Below are positions 38,380 through 51,400 of a stretch of DNA of 64,000 bases, piece by piece. Location: NCBI GenBank assembly GCA_033026295.1, contig CM065179.1:17229275-17293274 (forward strand), in the 5' to 3' direction. Positions within the stretch are counted from its first letter, which is position 1. The number at the start of each line of letters is the position of its first letter. A program made the translations under genes and the position numbers. The notes under the pieces were generated by a model. It saw nothing but the letters and a program-made list of their open reading frames with translations, was not told the DNA's origin and did no database searches. This DNA comes from Channa striata (lineage: Eukaryota > Chordata > Actinopteri > Anabantiformes > Channidae).

Positions 38380-40770
38380 GGACTAAATACGGGTACTTTG
38401 TTTAGCAGCAAAATTTAATTAAGCATGTTTGCCTCACTGATAAACCTGTCATTCTCACTATCCAACAGCCTACTGCTCCTCGATCAAAGAGTTGTACCAC
38501 ACGATTGTGAAGGTGACTCTATTTATATGAGTGTGAATTCATCCCTCACAGAAAGGGGCAAAGGAGGCACAGGGGAGGTCCAAGTAGGGGGTCTCAATTC
38601 AGGCGGATTATTTTTATTAACCTAAGCAAATCTTTGTAATTACGAGAGATTAAACACTCAAGATTTAGTAAGACATGGCGTACAGCGGACGGATGATGTA
38701 TCAAAGGCCTTTTAGTTCCTAGTGTTAGCCTGTTAAAGTTGATTGTCCATAAGGATGTTGTCCATACAATTATTCTTTTTACCAAAGAGCAGTAATTAAT
38801 GGGTTAGGTTTAGAGGTTTGGAGAAATTTCAGCTGTCTCCTGTTTTAGATTTTAATTATGGGTTAATACATTGACACAAGGTATTAGAACACTAATGCCA
38901 ATGAATGTAAAATCTAATAAATTTGTTTCCTGTTTTTAATGTAACGTTAACAAAGACACCATCTATAGCCACACCATGTCTATAGATTCCACAAGCAAAA
39001 ACAAGTTCCTTTGTACTACTACATATTTCTAATGTTGTGGAATATTATACTAATTATTGCAAAGTGTTCTTTAACTATGTGTTAGAACTCTGACACTGAC
39101 TTTATCTGTGTTCAATGAAGCTTTATTCATTAAAATTTATAGTTTGTGCTTTCATTGTGATCTCAAAGATAAATTAAGTAATTAGGTTTTTTTATGTTGC
39201 ACAGTCTTCTTTCTGTTGTTTATGAGATAATATAAAATTAAATATCAACATAAACTATTTTGAATTAAACTTTTAACATAAATTGTGTTTTTATTTTTAC
39301 AATTGCAAAAATATATTGTGATGCAATTCACAGTTAAATAACAAATATTTCTTCTGTGAACTGATTAAAGGGTCTTTCATTTTTCACATTAAAGTGTATA
39401 AAATATTTTATGCCAAGATATCATTGTCACAGTTTCTATGTTACATCAAACAGAAAGTGATAATTCATTATGTTATTGTTTTAGAATTCTAAAATATCTG
39501 CAATCTAAAACAAGTCATTTTTAGTGGAAGACATATCTCTGTGCTTCATTTTATATTTACTAAACATGTTAACTTAATTGTTGTAAAACCTGAATAATAT
39601 AAAATACGTGTAAGTATTGGCCAAGCCGTTTGCTCATTACAAAATTCCAGATAACAGTAAGTTATCTGGAAAGGTCTGCTTTGTTCTGTTTTACATGAGA
39701 GTCATGACAAATCATGGACAAATCATGGACGATATTGCCCTCTTCTGTTTAAATAATGAATATATATGCACTACGCAGTACACAATGTTGCCTCTTGTAC
39801 ATCTTTTACATTATTATTATTTATATATTGGTCTGTGTTCTATTATTATATGAAGCTATATTAGCATTTTAAAATAAAAAAATAGTAACCTGTATTGTTT
39901 GGAGAAATTGCCGAGCTGTAAATCGAGTGTGCATTTGTGAACTAAATATTTAGAAAATAATGGACTACCATGATTCCCATATCACCTATAATTTACTTGT
40001 AAATTTAAATCAAATATAACTTATTCAAAGCCATTGGTCTTTGTGAAAATACTGGATTTTTATTGTTTCATACCCCAAATAAACCAAACACACTGTTATA
40101 AAAATGCGTTCCCTCCACTGATTTATGTGTTTCTTTTAGTCTATTCTTCGCAGCATATGAACAGCTTTTGGAAAAACAGGGATGGATCACAAGATGGAGT
40201 GGAAATTCTCCTTTGTCCTGCTTATTTCAGTATAACTGGACGTGTCACACAACATAGTGTTTTAGACGGGGTTTAGCATCTCTTTATGCTGCTGTGTACA
40301 TGTTTCTGGTTTATTAGTTATATTAATAAATTATGAACATGCCCTAGACAAAGCCTCAACGCCACATCTCGGCTGGATGAACTACCTGAAATGGAACATT
40401 TTGCTCGGATGGGACTTGAACTTACCATGCGACCCAAGCCATTTGACACTCAGTGTTTTTCATCCAGGTTGAATTTAAACTGTTTTTGAGACAGACTTTC
40501 ACAATATCTCAGTATTATAAAACCGAAACTTAATGGACAGCAAAATACTTCGACATGTCGTATCTTTAATAGACACTGCGGCCTATTTTGGAAATGAGAC
40601 CTGTCTCTTAGTGTTTTTAAAAAGTTGTACTGTAACTTTAAACACATTTCTCCCACCCATTTGTGTGTAGCGTTTTTGGGCGCTGTTAAATTCCATACTA
40701 TGATTGGCTGAGGCCACCTGTCCATCAAAGCAGGCCTTGTGTTTCATTGGTGGAAGACTAGCCGTCGTCT
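38380..40770. other. Divergent foxq2/pias4 intergenic region, AT-rich
   Basis: About 2.4 kb between two head-to-head genes. 38.8-40.1 kb is strongly AT-rich with no recognisable repeat or coding frame. 40.6-40.8 kb becomes GC-richer toward the pias4 start. Confidence 0.6.
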
Positions 40771-40794
40771 CTGACTCTCGCGGTACTGCTGCAC

Positions 40795-40806
40795 GAAGAT
40801 GGCGGC
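40795..40806 (+). promoter_or_regulatory. TISU element at pias4 start codon
   Basis: GAAGATGGCGGC matches the TISU consensus SAASATGGCGGC at every position and contains the pias4 ATG. In the literature this element combines YY1-dependent transcription with scanning-independent initiation on very short 5' UTRs, so the transcription start is probably within a few tens of bases upstream. Confidence 0.75.
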
Positions 40807-43800
40807 CGAACTGGTGGAGGCGATGGCAAGTAGAGCTTGGCTAGTTTTGGTTTGATGTGTGTCCGTCGTGGAAGTGTGGGTTTAAACTCAGACCTTTGTT
40901 GGAGAAACTGTGGGCTTTGAATTAATGTGGTTAAGAGTTTGTACTCATGTAGATGATGGCATATTACATTCATGACAAAACGAACCCGCTAGTGTTGCTA
41001 ACGTAGCTAGCCTGCTGGATTGTGTTAACAAGGCAAATGCGTTGGTTTGACTAGCATCATGCTGGCTCCAAAGGAAGACACCGAAATAATTGATTAACTC
41101 TAGACCTTACACACAGTCGAAGTATTCAGCGACCATGCTTCCAGACGTGTGACCATCTAATGGTCTTTTACATATAACACTGTCTGACTATAGTAAGCCG
41201 GTTCGTTTATAAACTGTGCACCTGTCAAAATGTCCAGTTGCCATGATTGAATACCGAGAGCACAGTGATTGGAGAAGCTAACGTTAGCTAGCCAATAGCG
41301 CAGGGTATCTGGGTGATCGTCAACAGAGGCTAAAGAAAATGCAACGTTACGGTTTTTTTCCCCCCACAGCTCGTCCAACGAAGCACATTTCAATAGTTGT
41401 CCCTTTGTGTATCTTAGCTTTAAGTTATAGTTTTTCATTTAAGAAGCACAAGACAAACCTAAAGCACCTTAAACTGCTCATGTTTATTTCCAGGATAAAC
41501 AACGCGCCGTGCGTTGCCTACAATCCGGTCGCATGCTCGCTACGTTCCTGCTGCCTTTCATAAACCTCTTCATACAGATTTTTTTCTGACATGCCTATTA
41601 AACACACACATTAAACGTGGTCATTGCACTTGATATTTTTAAAGATCAAGTGCATGATTTTATGTTTTCCTTGCAAAGTTTAGTTGTCACTACTTGTGGA
41701 TCCACATGCTAATCCGTATGTCATCAGACCTCGGTGCAAATTATATTTAACATTTAGTACTTTGCAATTGGTTCACAAACATGCTGCCAACCATTTAAAG
41801 GGAGAGACCATTTAAACTGCATTCACAGTAAATGCTTAGTTTTAATATTAAGGGGTAGGGGTAGGAGCTAATTGCTCTGTAAATATATTTTGGGATAAAG
41901 ATACATGCATACACATAAACATACAGAGTAAGTGCCCTGTCATGTTTATGTAACACAATGACATGCAGAGATGCAAATATTTAACGTGCACTGGCAGATT
42001 GGAAGTTATAAGATTAGTTTAGCGGTACCCCATTTTGTTACGGTACAAAATTAAGAAAATGAGATGGGTCAAAATGCAAGTGGAGAACAAGAGGACTTGC
42101 TATACCCACCCAATTACAAGGGTGGTTCAAGGTATCGCAGATCAAGTCTAATTTTATCCAGACTCTTTTCTGATTTTAGGCTCCGCTCAATACCCAATAA
42201 ATATTGGGTGTAATTACTTGTGTTGAACCTGTCACAGACACATTTTAAAAAAATAATAACTTTGTCTTGTTATATTTACTAGAGAAACAAAATATTAACA
42301 TGTATAAACTATGTGTATTTTAAATTTCATGGTTTTGGTTGCACAGGTATGGAGGAATTTTCCTCCTCTTAAATGTTTAAGCCAAAGTAGTTAACGTATA
42401 TTTGTCTTGATTTGCGATGTGGCACTCAAACTTATTTTGGACTTCATGGAAAATTTCATTGTCTGCAAACTTAAGTGTCCCTGATTTTATTTATTTATAT
42501 CTGTAACATTTTGTCTTCTCCTGACTCTAGAACATGGTCAAAAGTTTCCGGGTCTCAGACCTGCAGACGCTGTTGGCTTCAATGGGCCGCAGCAAAAGTG
42601 GGCTGAAGCAGGACCTGGTAGGCCGTGCGCTGAGGCTGGTGCAGACTGAATACAGCCCGGAACTTCTGAAGAATGTCAGGCAGCTCTATGAATCACGCTT
42701 TCCCAAATCATCCGGCTGGCTTGCAGCACGGCGTCCAGAGGGACTCCCAGTTGCCTACTCTCCCCTCAGCTCCTCCCCCAGTGCCACCTCTCAGGGCACC
42801 GACTACCTCAATGGCATTTCCAAACCGATCCCCACACCTGCAGCAGAGGTCAAGCTGGTGCCGCTGCCCTTCTACCAAACATTGGAAACCCTTTTGCCAC
42901 CAACAGAGCTAAGTGAGTGTAGACCATTTCATGTTGCTTTATTCTTGTAAATAATTTTTTATTCTAATTTTTATTCTAATAATTTTTATTCTAATTATAG
43001 TTTTAAAAAGACTTTATATACTAAATGAAACATATATGCTCTGTTCTGTATTTGTAATTGATTTTTTCACATGGTTACAGTTGCCCAGAATAATGAGAAA
43101 CTGCAGGACAGTCAGTGCATATTTGAGTTAACACCAAACCAAGTAGAACAGATCAGAAATGCAAGGTAAGAAAATATGTAAGTGCAGATCTGGACTCATA
43201 ACTTTACACTAGCTTAATTTGCAAATATGTAAATTACTCTTATTTTAATTTATTTGTATTTTTTTACTTAGTGAGCTTCGTCCAGGAATCAGATCAATTC
43301 AAGTGGTTCTTAGGTAAGTTCCAATAAATTCCCATTGCAACTGTGATGTTTTGTAATCCTGTTTTTGTGGAAACTGCTGTTTCTTCAAGCAACTTTAAAG
43401 CAGCTTCTCCAGCCTCTGGATTATTTAAAAGAGCCTTGTCAAATTTAACCAATTTTGTAATTTTGCATTTAAAGGTTTTGTTCAGTTGAATCCTCTCTAG
43501 CCCCTTCTCAAATTGTGACAGTATAGATCCTATTTCTGGGGACTATTGTTTATGTGGTGGGGACTATAACTATGTTTGTCAGGAAAGCCAATGGCATACT
43601 TTTAGTAGAAAATTGGTTTTTGGCAATGTGTCTGGTTGTCTCCTCACCCTGCCAGGCCCATGACCGTGGCTCACATGCAACAATTGTTCTGCTACTCACA
43701 TTGCATGTTTTTTCTTTCCTTTGAAATAATGGACCGTGAGAAATCTAGTGTATCATGGACTTAAATTCAGATTTGACAGATATAGAGTAAGTCACACCAG

Positions 43801-46800
43801 TGAAATTCTAGGATTCTTGTCATACTAACCTTTCCCCTTCTGTTGCAGAATCTGTTACACAGACTCCATTGGTGTCCAGGAGGACCAGTATCCTCCCAAC
43901 ATTGCTGTCAAAGTCAACCAATCCTACTGTCATGTGCCAGTAAGTTAATTCATTTCTTTAAGATAAACCATACCATCAGAGCACAAGATTTTTCCTAGCA
44001 ATTACTGTAAGGCTTGTGTTTATAAAAACAGTCAGTGAGTAACAGGTTGGGTGTCAGTGGCAGACATAATGCCTAGTTACAGACAAACAAGCTTCATAAT
44101 GTGTGGTAGTGATGAGTTGGCCAAGCTAATGAAGGTGGATAATAAACAAGGCAAGAGAGGAAAAAATCTCCATGTCCAGACATACTGATGGTTAGCCAGC
44201 CTGAAAATGTCAACAAAGTAACAAGATTTGAATTAAGTTTTCAAAATATCTTTGAAAAGTTTTACGACTCAAGCATTTTCCTATATTATGTTACACTTGG
44301 CAAACCCAAATTTTAGTTTTAGCCTGCAAAAAAACTATAGCTGTATTAGTTTGTTTGTGACATTTAGACCTGGCATGTTTATTTAAATTGGAAAACAGGA
44401 TAATCTGAATTTGTTATGTAATGATGTCTATATCCGTATCAGAAATGTATTCAAAATATGTTTAATTGAGATCAAATAATAGGTAATGTTTACAGTTAAT
44501 TGGATTAGCGTGTATCTCCGTGTTTACAGGGCTATTACCCTTCTAATAAGCCTGGTGTTGAACCTCGTCGCCCCTGTCGTCCTGTGAACATCACTCCCTG
44601 GTTGCACCTCTCTAATGTCACCAACAGGGTCACCGTCACTTGGGGAAACTTTGGCAAGGTCAGAGTCTGATACAGAATCTCATGTTGTTGCTGCCAAACA
44701 ACAGGGCAAACAGCAAAACTGCTGTTTTGTCTTCGGCATATACTTCTTCTCTAGGCAGATTACAAGGAGCATGGTAGCGAGCTAGAACATGATTTCCTCT
44801 TTAACTTTACTGTTGTCTCCACAATCTTAATCCATTTTAGTAGCTGGATGACTGATGAGTTACAGACTTAACGGTTTTGGCATCCTGTTGTTTAGAACTC
44901 TTTTGTAAATCAATTAGATATGAGCATCACCTTATTACAAACATTTTCTGAAAAATTATTTGTTTTTTTCACTTGAAAGTACTTTGTCATTAGATTGATT
45001 TATAATTACTACTTACTAGCAGTTCTACTGTTAATATGGTTTTCTTTCTTAGTGTTTTTCTGGATGTTCTGATCACAGTAGCCTCCAGTAGGTTTGCATT
45101 AAATCCTCAAAAGAAGTTTAAGAATCTGAGTGAAATGCTTTGTGTTAAGAACATATTTCCTGCACAAAAACATTCTTGCACTTGTTTTGTGTAATATTAT
45201 GTGCCGTGCTGTAGCATAATGTATTGGAGAGAGGAGTGTCATTGAAAACCTTGTATTGTGAGAAAGTGTGAACAGGATACCCATGACAAATGTTGCTCAT
45301 ATAGAGTCAAACTAGCCGTTTTATTTGTTTGAAGTGGAAAATGGAAAGTAAGAGTTGGTTGCTCAATGTGCTCCCATTATTAAATATCCAGAAACCCGTG
45401 GTTAGCCTACAGAAAGAGTTTGCATTAATTTAGTTTTATCAAAATCTAGGGCTTAGTTAAGAATGGAGACATTTGCACCATTCTTCCACTCTTAAAGGAA
45501 GACAGTCCTAGAGACTGTTGACATTCTTTGAGAGAAATTGTTGTCTTGGGTAAGAATGCACCACAATAGCACTATTTTCCAGAATACTTAATAATCATGC
45601 AGTATTTTATTTTTGTTTATTTTAATGAGCTCTTGTGTGATAATAAATATCTACAACAAGAGGCTGACATCCTGAAATTGAAGTATCAGTAACACAGTGA
45701 TTCTTGTGGATTTTTCAGCGATACTCTGTGGCTGTGTATTTAGTGAGGGTCTTTACTGCTGCAGACCTCTTCAGCCAACTCAAACTCTGCTCAGTTGAGA
45801 GTGCAGAACGCTGTCGTGAACGCAGTAAGTGCTACTCTTGCCATCTGCCTAATTTTCTATGTAATGACATCCCAAAACATTTTGTTAATGCTGTGTTAGT
45901 AAAAGTGGATTTTTTTGTTTATTTATAACATTGTAACATCTTACATTAAGATAACCTGTTATCTATTATTTATCTTTAGTCCAGGATAAACTACGTTTTG
46001 ATCCAGAGAGTGAAATTGCTACAACAGGCCTACGTGTTTCTCTTATCTGTCCAGTAAGTTTTTCTTCATGAAAGCATCTGAGATGTTTAGCTATGACAAG
46101 TCTCCTCGATGTTTGACCTACTATGAAGTTTGAAGTCTTTGACATACTATGTCCTCTTCCGTTTTTATAGTTGGTGAAGATGCGGCTTGGTGTGCCGTGT
46201 CGAGTTTTAACTTGTGCCCACCTTCAGTGTTTCGATGCAGTCTTCTTTCTTCAGATGAATGAAAAGAAGCCCACGTGGACTTGCCCTGTTTGTGACAAGC
46301 CTGCTCCCTTTGAACTGCTCACTATTGATGGGTAAGGAGACAGAAACTTGCTTTGTCTTGTTTCACCCCTGCAGCACCCTCTTTTAATGAAACCTGGAAT
46401 ATGTACACCTGTATAATTTTCATTACCTGTGTGTTAAGGTCAGCTTGTGGAAAATTATAAAAGCTACACATATATTTGGGCTTTTAAATATATATCATTT
46501 TTTTACACGTATAACACATGCATAACCATGCACCAACCTACTATGGGTTGATTATACAGCCTTTAAATATGTTTACATGCCATGAAAGGGTTGGTTTTCG
46601 TTTTTTGTATTTGTACACCTGTTCAACACTTTTTATCCAGTAAATTGTATTGGTTGTCGTACTTGTTTTTAGAGGGCCCAAATATACATTTGGGGAGGGG
46701 AATATTGGGATTTAACATGAAATTGATTTATTTTTATTTTTTTATTTTTTTTATTTGTAGTGGTCACTTCCAGCCACAACAAAACACATTCAAATGGCCG

Positions 46801-48438
46801 ATGTGACTGTTATTTTGCTTTCTTTTTTCTCTTCCTTGTCAACATCAGAGTTTGCTTCTGCCAAGGTCATTTTCACTATGGTTAATAGCATTGCAGTTAA
46901 ACCTGTCTTTTTTTTTTCCATTCACTTCTTCTGCAGGTGGACGAGGGGTAGATCTCTGCATGTGAAGCCTTCAGGAAGGCTTCTTTTGCTATTGTATTTA
47001 AAATTAAACTATTTAAACGCTGCTTTTAGGTTTTCAAAATTATGCTTTTAGATTGCGATATCGATTTTATTAATTTCCTTTTTTTTGCACAACTCTACTT
47101 TAGGTAGAAAAAGACATTTATTCGTAAAACTGGCCTGCAGGTCTTCTGCCAGTGAGGGTTGCATTTTAATGCTTTTTGTCTTTCAGTATCTTCTTGGCAA
47201 TAGAATAGCAAATTCTTAATGGAAAAGAAAAATAAAGATAAGCTTGCATTCCTTTTTTTTTTTTTAACACATACATCACATGCTGACACAAAAGCTTACG
47301 TTGTGAATAACTATGAGACGCCACAGACTTTTTTATTCTGAGTGGATTGATTAGTATTAGTTCATAATTTTTCCTGCAGGATTGTTTGGAGGTGTGATCA
47401 TGTGTTTTAGAATGTAACCACTTTGTAACAGTCAGAAAAGAGCATTCGATTTCTCTGGGTCCCTCTCTTGGGTGTCTCACGACTACTACTCTCCCTCTCA
47501 CCTAGCTTGGAAACACAATTTAATGGTTTGTTTTAGGACAACAATGGACAAATCATATGGACTTTAATAATTCAAAATAAATATGTATCACAGGTGGTTC
47601 TCAAACTTTATGTTAAAAAGGGGAGTTGAGTGGATGTGGGACCTGCAGTGAAATGGGCTGTCAAGTCCCTTTGTACCTACCTGCACTGCATTTAAAAAAT
47701 GTATTATCTTCATGGAGAGACCGGTATTTTGCTATTTACTGAACATGTAACTTGTGATGCAGAATAACAGACATTTCTCCAACCATGACAAATAAATTCA
47801 AAACCTTTGCTGGCATTGCTTTACTGCAATTGAGGATTGTTTATTTTGGTATGAAATCTGTTTTGTGGAGAAATTAACCAGAAGTGTGTATTTCAGGCTC
47901 CTGTCTGAGATTCTGAAAGAGACAAGTGAGGATATTGAAGAGATTGAGTACTTAACTGATGGTTCCTGGCGACCCATCAGAGATGACAAAGAGAAGGACA
48001 GGGAAAGAGAGCGCAGCAACACACCAGAGTACCGTGTTGTTGATATATGTAAGTGCCAAACCTTACACCATTTACCACCTCACCTAAGTGTGCTTTTGGT
48101 TAGTTCTTGGAGTACATTTATTTTGTAGTGTATTATTTTTTTTAATAGAATTTTTGTCTACAGGCATTCCTGAGGCAAATGGCCATTCACCAGCCCACAG
48201 CAGCACCAGTCTGACAGGCAAATCTGGAAGTGGTTCTGTGGGGATTGCAGGAGTCACAGGAGGACCTGCTGTGGCACCAGGAGGAGGAGCAGTGGTAGAT
48301 CTGACTCTTGACTCTTCATCTGAGGAAGAAGGGGGTGGGGCAGGAGGAGACAGCGAGGACACTGAGGACAGCGCTGACAGTCCTGCCCCAAAGAGGGGCC
48401 GATACAACTACGACAAGGACCTGGTCACTGCCTACTGA
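40799..48438 (+). CDS. pias4: pias4: SUMO E3 ligase, protein inhibitor of activated STAT 4
   Basis: Eleven coding exons: 40799-40825, 42531-42912, 43081-43165, 43272-43313, 43849-43939, 44530-44658, 45719-45824, 45980-46053, 46171-46331, 47897-48048, 48164-48438. All junctions keep frame, giving 507 residues (human PIAS4 is about 510). Domains: SAP DNA-binding motif (about 12-47); PINIT region with a PVNIT variant at 227-231; SP-RING (about 309-366) with C327-x-H329 and C350-PV-C353 as the zinc-binding set; SUMO-interacting motif VVDLTL (460-465) followed by an acidic stretch. The product is a nuclear SUMO E3 ligase known to act on STAT, Wnt and DNA-repair targets. The N-terminus MAAELVEAMNMVKSF needs a GC donor after exon 1; using the nearby GT at 40830 would break the frame. 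PIAS4 is identified over other PIAS members by MAAELVEA and VVDLTLDSSS. Confidence 0.95.
40826..42530 (+). other. pias4 intron 1, a GC-AG intron
   Basis: The donor is ATG|GCAAGT and the acceptor CTCTAG|AAC. The rest of the donor fits the U1 consensus, as is typical for GC-AG introns. The intron contains an exact GCTAACGTTAGCTAGC at 41277-41292 and a related GCTAACGTAGCTAGC at 40995-41009. Confidence 0.8.
41277..41292. repeat. Palindromic GCTAACGTTAGCTAGC motif (copy 1)
   Basis: 16 bp made of a 12-bp perfect palindrome (GCTAACGTTAGC) overlapping GCTAGC. An exact second copy is at 54199, near the map2k2 start. Confidence 0.8.
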
Positions 48439-51400
48439 CCCCACAGCTCTGTCCCCTCATAGACTGACACACACAAACAGAAGCAGGGGGCTCACACCTG
48501 AGGGCAGGAACACAATAATCCACTAGATGCAACAACCCTCCCTTTTGCCCAAACATCAGAGCCTTTTACCAGCCCTGATTTCTACCCAGATAAAACCAAC
48601 ACACTTGCAAACATGCACTGTTAATGAATCTTCAATCTAGAGTGATTAGGATTCCTCCTTGTACTGTACACCACTGGAAGCAACTCCTAACTCTTCTTGG
48701 CCAACAATCACCATGCATTGAATATCTGTACCGTCCTGCCTCTACTAAAGAGAATGAATGGATCAAGCACCCCACCACTACACCCCTTGTTCCTCTTTCT
48801 CCAGACAGTTCCCTCCCTACCACCCCATCTCTATTTGTATTTGACTTGGAGTTACAGGCTCTTTTAGCCGTGGGCGTTCAATATTTGCGTCTCTGATTTT
48901 TTTCATATCTGTGATGCACAGGCGAGTTGACGTTGGAGGCTCCTCAGAAGTTGTGCGTAAAAGGTCAAAAACAACAAATGTAAAAGAGCACGAATTATTT
49001 GGTGGAGGAAAAGGCAGAGGTATCTGGAGTGTGATGCAAATTGAAACCTTTTGTGTTATTTCTTTGTTCAGAGAATGAATTCAAAGCTTGAAAGGGTTTT
49101 TTCAGGAATATATCCTCTTTAATTATAAAAAGGCATAACACAATACAGGCCTCAGTGTGTGATGCTTTCCATTTTTATTTAGTCCTTTAGATAAGAGAAC
49201 CTACCTCAGTCATAAAACTTAGCAGACTGACCAGAGAGTAGCTTAGAAAGAAGTGAAGGACAGAATAACTCATAAGTCTTTCTGAAGCCAATTTTACACT
49301 GGAGTTGTTTTTTTTTTTGTGTGTGTGTGTGTGTGTTTTACTTTTTAATTCCATCGTTCCATGCAGCTCTGTTCTATTAGCAACAATAAGGAAGGCGATT
49401 TAATTTGTGGAAAACTGTTGACTGTACATTGTCTGAGATGGGGGGACTCTGCCGCTCTGCTAAATGTTGCTGCAGTTATCTCACTGTAAGAGGATTCATT
49501 AGGGATGATATCAACATTGCAAATTGACTCCTGAAGATTACTGTACAGAAGCTGTGCCAAAGCAGACTTATTTTAATAATTCACTGACAGGAGATGGTTA
49601 TGAGATTTTGGTGCCTTTTTTGTTAAATGGTCAAAATTGCAACCTGTTGCTTTAAGTGTAGCTGAGCTGCCCACCAGACCAGGTTCCAGTCTAAGTTGGG
49701 TTTTATTTTATTTGACTTCTTTCTGTGTTTTTCCAGCTGGGGAAATTGATAGGAAAGTATATAACAGAATTCGGAAGTGCTGTGATCCTTTCCTTTGTCA
49801 TTTTGGCACCCTTCTCTGAAATTATTGTACATTTAATTGCTTAACATACTCTTAACAGTCTTTTGTGGTAAATCTACATATTTTTTGGCTGCCCTTCTGT
49901 GTAGTCGGGAGCTGTTAGAAAAAGTAGAATATCTCTGCTGCTGTGGGTTTGAGTGTTGAGGTATAATTGGTCCTGGCTTATGGCTTTGCTATTGATGAAG
50001 GCTCCTTTTCTTTTCCTCTAAGCGAATTCAATCGGGATGAAAGCAGCACAGTATTTTGCTGCGGTGGGTTCAACATGTCTGACACAACAAAACTTAATGA
50101 AGTGTCAATAAGTGCAACTTGCCAAGCTTAAAGTCATTGATTGAATTACAGATTGTCCTGTCTGGAACAAGTGAAGCTGTTTCATGTCCCCCCTCTGCTG
50201 CCTTTCAATGTAGATAAGGTCATATCTATTTGCTGGAATAGAATTGGAATTTAATTGCTACATGCTGTAGGCTACAACTAATATTTCTCTGCACCTGCAC
50301 TAGTATTGTCAGTGTGTGACAGCTGTTCCTAATGTAAGGATGCTTTTCAAGGCATAAGGTTTGTCTGCAGCAAGATCATCAGCGTTGGCTAAAACATGAG
50401 AAAAGGTGTTAGAGGTGTTTGCACTTTTATGTGACACTTCATCCAAGTTTCATGGCATATTTTGAGGCCATTAGGTAGTGAGTATTAATCAATGATCCCT
50501 GGCCATTGTGACCAGTTCTCCTCAACCATCTCATGCATGAGAATCAGAAAATGTGAAACTAGAAAAGCAGTGGTCCTACTACACTATGAGGCATTTGAAC
50601 GGACAAGTGGTAACTCAGATGAGATCTGCGTGGTGTGTTTCCCCTCTCTTGTCATCTCTTTATTGCGATTTGATCAGCACAGATTTTGGTTTTCTTTTGC
50701 CCTGCTCAAATGCACAGAGAAATGACATTTACACATTGATCCAGGGCTTTACTGTTGCAAGCGTATTTTCTGATAGGGCTGATGATTGACAATAATGGAC
50801 GAGTCAGATCTGGTCTTCCATGTTTATTTTATTTTTGTTTGTTTGTTTGTTTTGTGTTTTTCCCCTCTTCCTCTTGTGAAACTTTGACATAGCTTATAAA
50901 GTTGATATAGTGATTAAAAAATGTTTGGTAATCCACACAGAATTAATTGATGGCACTTTGCCTGTAATACATCAGTCTGTCCTGTAAAAGGATATTCTGT
51001 ATAAGGCGCTTTAAAGCAAAATAATGTAAAGAACTCTAATACTTGTCTTTAACTAGGCATATTGTATTTGTAACTGCTATACATATAAAAATGACATTGT
51101 TCATTTGTTGCTAGGTATAGAAGGTCAGCATTTGATCAGATCCGCTGAACATCTCTTTGCTTTATGGTTTAATGTGAGAGGTGGGGTAGGTTGCCTCTAT
51201 AGGTCTGAGCCAGATATGTTTGCAGGTAGTTTGGGAGCTGGAGAGAGCTGAGGGTCCTGTCTTTTCTAGAGGCATCTCTTCTTATAATAATGCATAAGGT
51301 AGCATGGGCAGAGGCTTACAATCCATGATGTAAATGTTTTGTTTGTTGTGTTTTTTATATGTTCATATTAAAAGACAATAAAATTTAAATAATATTTTAT
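48439..51400 (+). other. pias4 3' UTR (inferred)
   Basis: Non-coding sequence from the pias4 stop to the poly(A) signal AATAAA at 51377-51382. It contains a T-run plus (GT)n at 49308-49336 and no competing AATAAA that I noticed. Length about 2.9 kb. The end is inferred from the signal and not from transcript data. Confidence 0.55.
51377..51382 (+). terminator. Candidate pias4 poly(A) signal
   Basis: Canonical AATAAA followed by T-rich sequence within 30 bp. Confidence 0.5.

Noticed and set aside
40750..40772. TGGAAGACTAG resembling the mir-7 seed region
   Set aside because: The following bases diverge from mir-7 and no hairpin is apparent; it lies just upstream of the pias4 start.
40826..40836. 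Canonical GT donor at 40830 for pias4 exon 1
   Set aside because: Using it puts exon 2 out of frame with the conserved MVKSFRVSDLQ sequence.
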